In this document: one piece after another, positions 63,034-64,000 of the stretch
Layout: the number at the start of each line of letters is the position of its first letter
Numbering within the stretch: position 1 is the first letter of the stretch
Assembly (NCBI GenBank): GCA_002729235.1
Contig: PBTY01000066.1
Coordinates: forward strand, 40,328 to 104,327
Direction: 5' to 3'
Length of the DNA stretch: 64,000 nt
From: Rickettsiales bacterium
GTDB lineage: Bacteria > Bacteroidota > Bacteroidia > Cytophagales > Cyclobacteriaceae
Notes under the pieces: model-generated
The model's database searches: none
The model's input: the letters and a program-made list of their open reading frames with translations, nothing else
Told to the model about the DNA's origin: nothing
Made by a program: the position numbers and the translations under genes

Positions 63034-64000
63034 ATGAAAACGATAAAAAATACAAGTTACAGATACTATGTGGCTGCATTGATGATGATGATGTCTGTCA
63101 CATCCTGTCAGGAGTTTCTAGATATAAATGATGATCCCAATTTTGCAGCTCAGGCAAGTAATGTTCAGCTGATGCCAGCTGCACAAGGAAGTTATGTGCT
63201 GGCATTGTCCAGCATGATAGAGCGTGCTTCCGCAACGATGGTTCAGCATTACATCAATGGTCGATTTGACAATTGGGGATTCAATGGATCTTCTTATGAC
63301 AATCAGTGGCAGACCATTTATGCCGGTGCACTCACTGATTTTGCTGTGATCATTGATCAGGCAGAGGCCAATGGTGAATTGCATTATGCTGGTGCTGCGA
63401 AGATTCAGAAAGCATACATCTACAGTGTTTTGGTGGATTTGTTCGGTGATGTTCCATTCTCTGAAGCGAACGGTAGTGAAATTAACCCCAAAGTAGACAT
63501 GGGTTCAGAGATCTATCCACAGATCATTGCATTGATCGATGAGGGGATAACTGACCTCAATGGTGAATCTACAGTGGCCTTGTCCTCAGGAGATTTGATA
63601 TATGGCGGAGATGTTGCTGACTGGATTCGAATGGCTAACACCTTGAAGTTGAAGATGTACAATCAAATGAGATTGGTTAATTCATCCACTGCCAGTACAG
63701 CGATTGATGCATTACTTTCTGAAGGTAATCTCATTAGCAGTGCCTCTGAGAATTTCACATTCAGATTTACTACTTCAAATGCTCCAGAAGGTCGTCATCC
63801 AAATTTTCAAGCAGATTGGGCCGCAGGTAGTTTGGAGAATAACCTGTCTTCTTTTATGATTTCTAAAATGACTACTAGCAGTGATCCTCGCTTGAGGTAT
63901 TATTTCTATCGTCAAAATTCGGGATCTGCCTTGTTAGGTGTGAATGGCGGTGAAGGAAGCACACCAGGAGATGATAATGTCCGAGCAATACACGGGATAT
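63034..64000 (+). CDS. SusD/RagB-like nutrient-binding lipoprotein (partial)
   Basis: Open from the ATG at 63034 to the window edge (about 322 residues), so the C-terminus is missing. Lipoprotein signal ending at Cys25 (MMMMSVTSCQEFLDINDDPN), then tetratricopeptide-like helices with YNQMRLV near 210 and a WQTIYAG segment near 90. The DINDDPN pattern after the Cys and the helical spacing match the SusD-like outer-membrane family that caps SusC. It starts 11 bases after susC. Confidence 0.92.
   Translation, partial: MKTIKNTSYRYYVAALMMMMSVTSCQEFLDINDDPNFAAQASNVQLMPAAQGSYVLALSSMIERASATMVQHYINGRFDNWGFNGSSYDNQWQTIYAGALTDFAVIIDQAEANGELHYAGAAKIQKAYIYSVLVDLFGDVPFSEANGSEINPKVDMGSEIYPQIIALIDEGITDLNGESTVALSSGDLIYGGDVADWIRMANTLKLKMYNQMRLVNSSTASTAIDALLSEGNLISSASENFTFRFTTSNAPEGRHPNFQADWAAGSLENNLSSFMISKMTTSSDPRLRYYFYRQNSGSALLGVNGGEGSTPGDDNVRAIHGI

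Overview
The window looks like an ordinary chromosomal stretch of an aerobic member of the Bacteroidota, probably of the Cytophagales/Reichenbachiella-like branch. This rests on several sequence signs: AT-rich DNA, SusC/SusD and CarboxypepD-type TonB receptors, a type IX secretion (T9SS) C-terminal sorting domain, many Bacteroidota-only families (DUF3667, DUF3822, DUF4136, DUF4296, DUF4905, LruC), and promoter boxes of the Bacteroidota type TAnnTTTG. The genus is inference only. I see no rRNA, tRNA, CRISPR array, insertion sequence or prophage.

Layout. 1-971: start of a GH63-type glucosidase (minus, cut by the window edge). 1072-5775: guaA, a TPR/periplasmic-binding-like exported protein and hemL, overlapping. 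5817-8721: a small conserved protein, an LruC lipoprotein and a NIPSNAP protein. 8725-14747 (minus): one tight operon, nfeD-kdsB-small membrane protein-DUF3667-MutS-like membrane ATPase-glycosyltransferase. 14792-22814: cell-wall LysM/RlpA-like protein, TIGR02757 protein, pyrE, two Nudix proteins, coaD with DUF3822, DUF1573, DUF423 and YggS. 22915-28882: GH3 and LysE-type genes, a secreted beta-rich protein, a pentapeptide-repeat protein, a DUF885 peptidase and a DUF4136 lipoprotein. 28879-32619 (minus): aldo/keto reductase and an abbreviated Bat (aerotolerance) operon. 32691-37291: DUF4296, mutS2, cytochrome b5-like, BadF-type sugar kinase and murQ, closely coupled. 37553-43878: TonB receptor, internally duplicated lipoprotein, T9SS-exported endonuclease and an unknown protein. 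43875-47332 (minus): ParA, SprT-like protein, small lipoprotein, der.

47614-57250 is the most distinctive region. It is a signalling array holding two paralogous modules, each a REC-AraC response regulator followed by a multi-PAS histidine kinase. The first module also carries a REC-HisKA_3 kinase. Between the modules lies a divergent SiaC (DUF1987)-like protein, and at the end is a NarL-type regulator interrupted by an in-frame TAA. 57298-64000: era, two AraC-type regulators separated by a fourfold GTTAAC array, then a susC/susD pair (susD cut by the edge).

Functional threads. The TonB receptor/lipoprotein/nuclease block looks like an outer-membrane uptake locus coupled to an exported nuclease, with a strong hairpin terminator before the nuclease. 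The BadF kinase/murQ pair suggests salvage of cell-wall amino sugars. Genes are packed very tightly: many ATGA/TAATG overlaps, and four convergent pairs that share exactly four bases of stop codon. Several promoter boxes sit 4-7 bases from the start codon, which suggests leaderless mRNAs.
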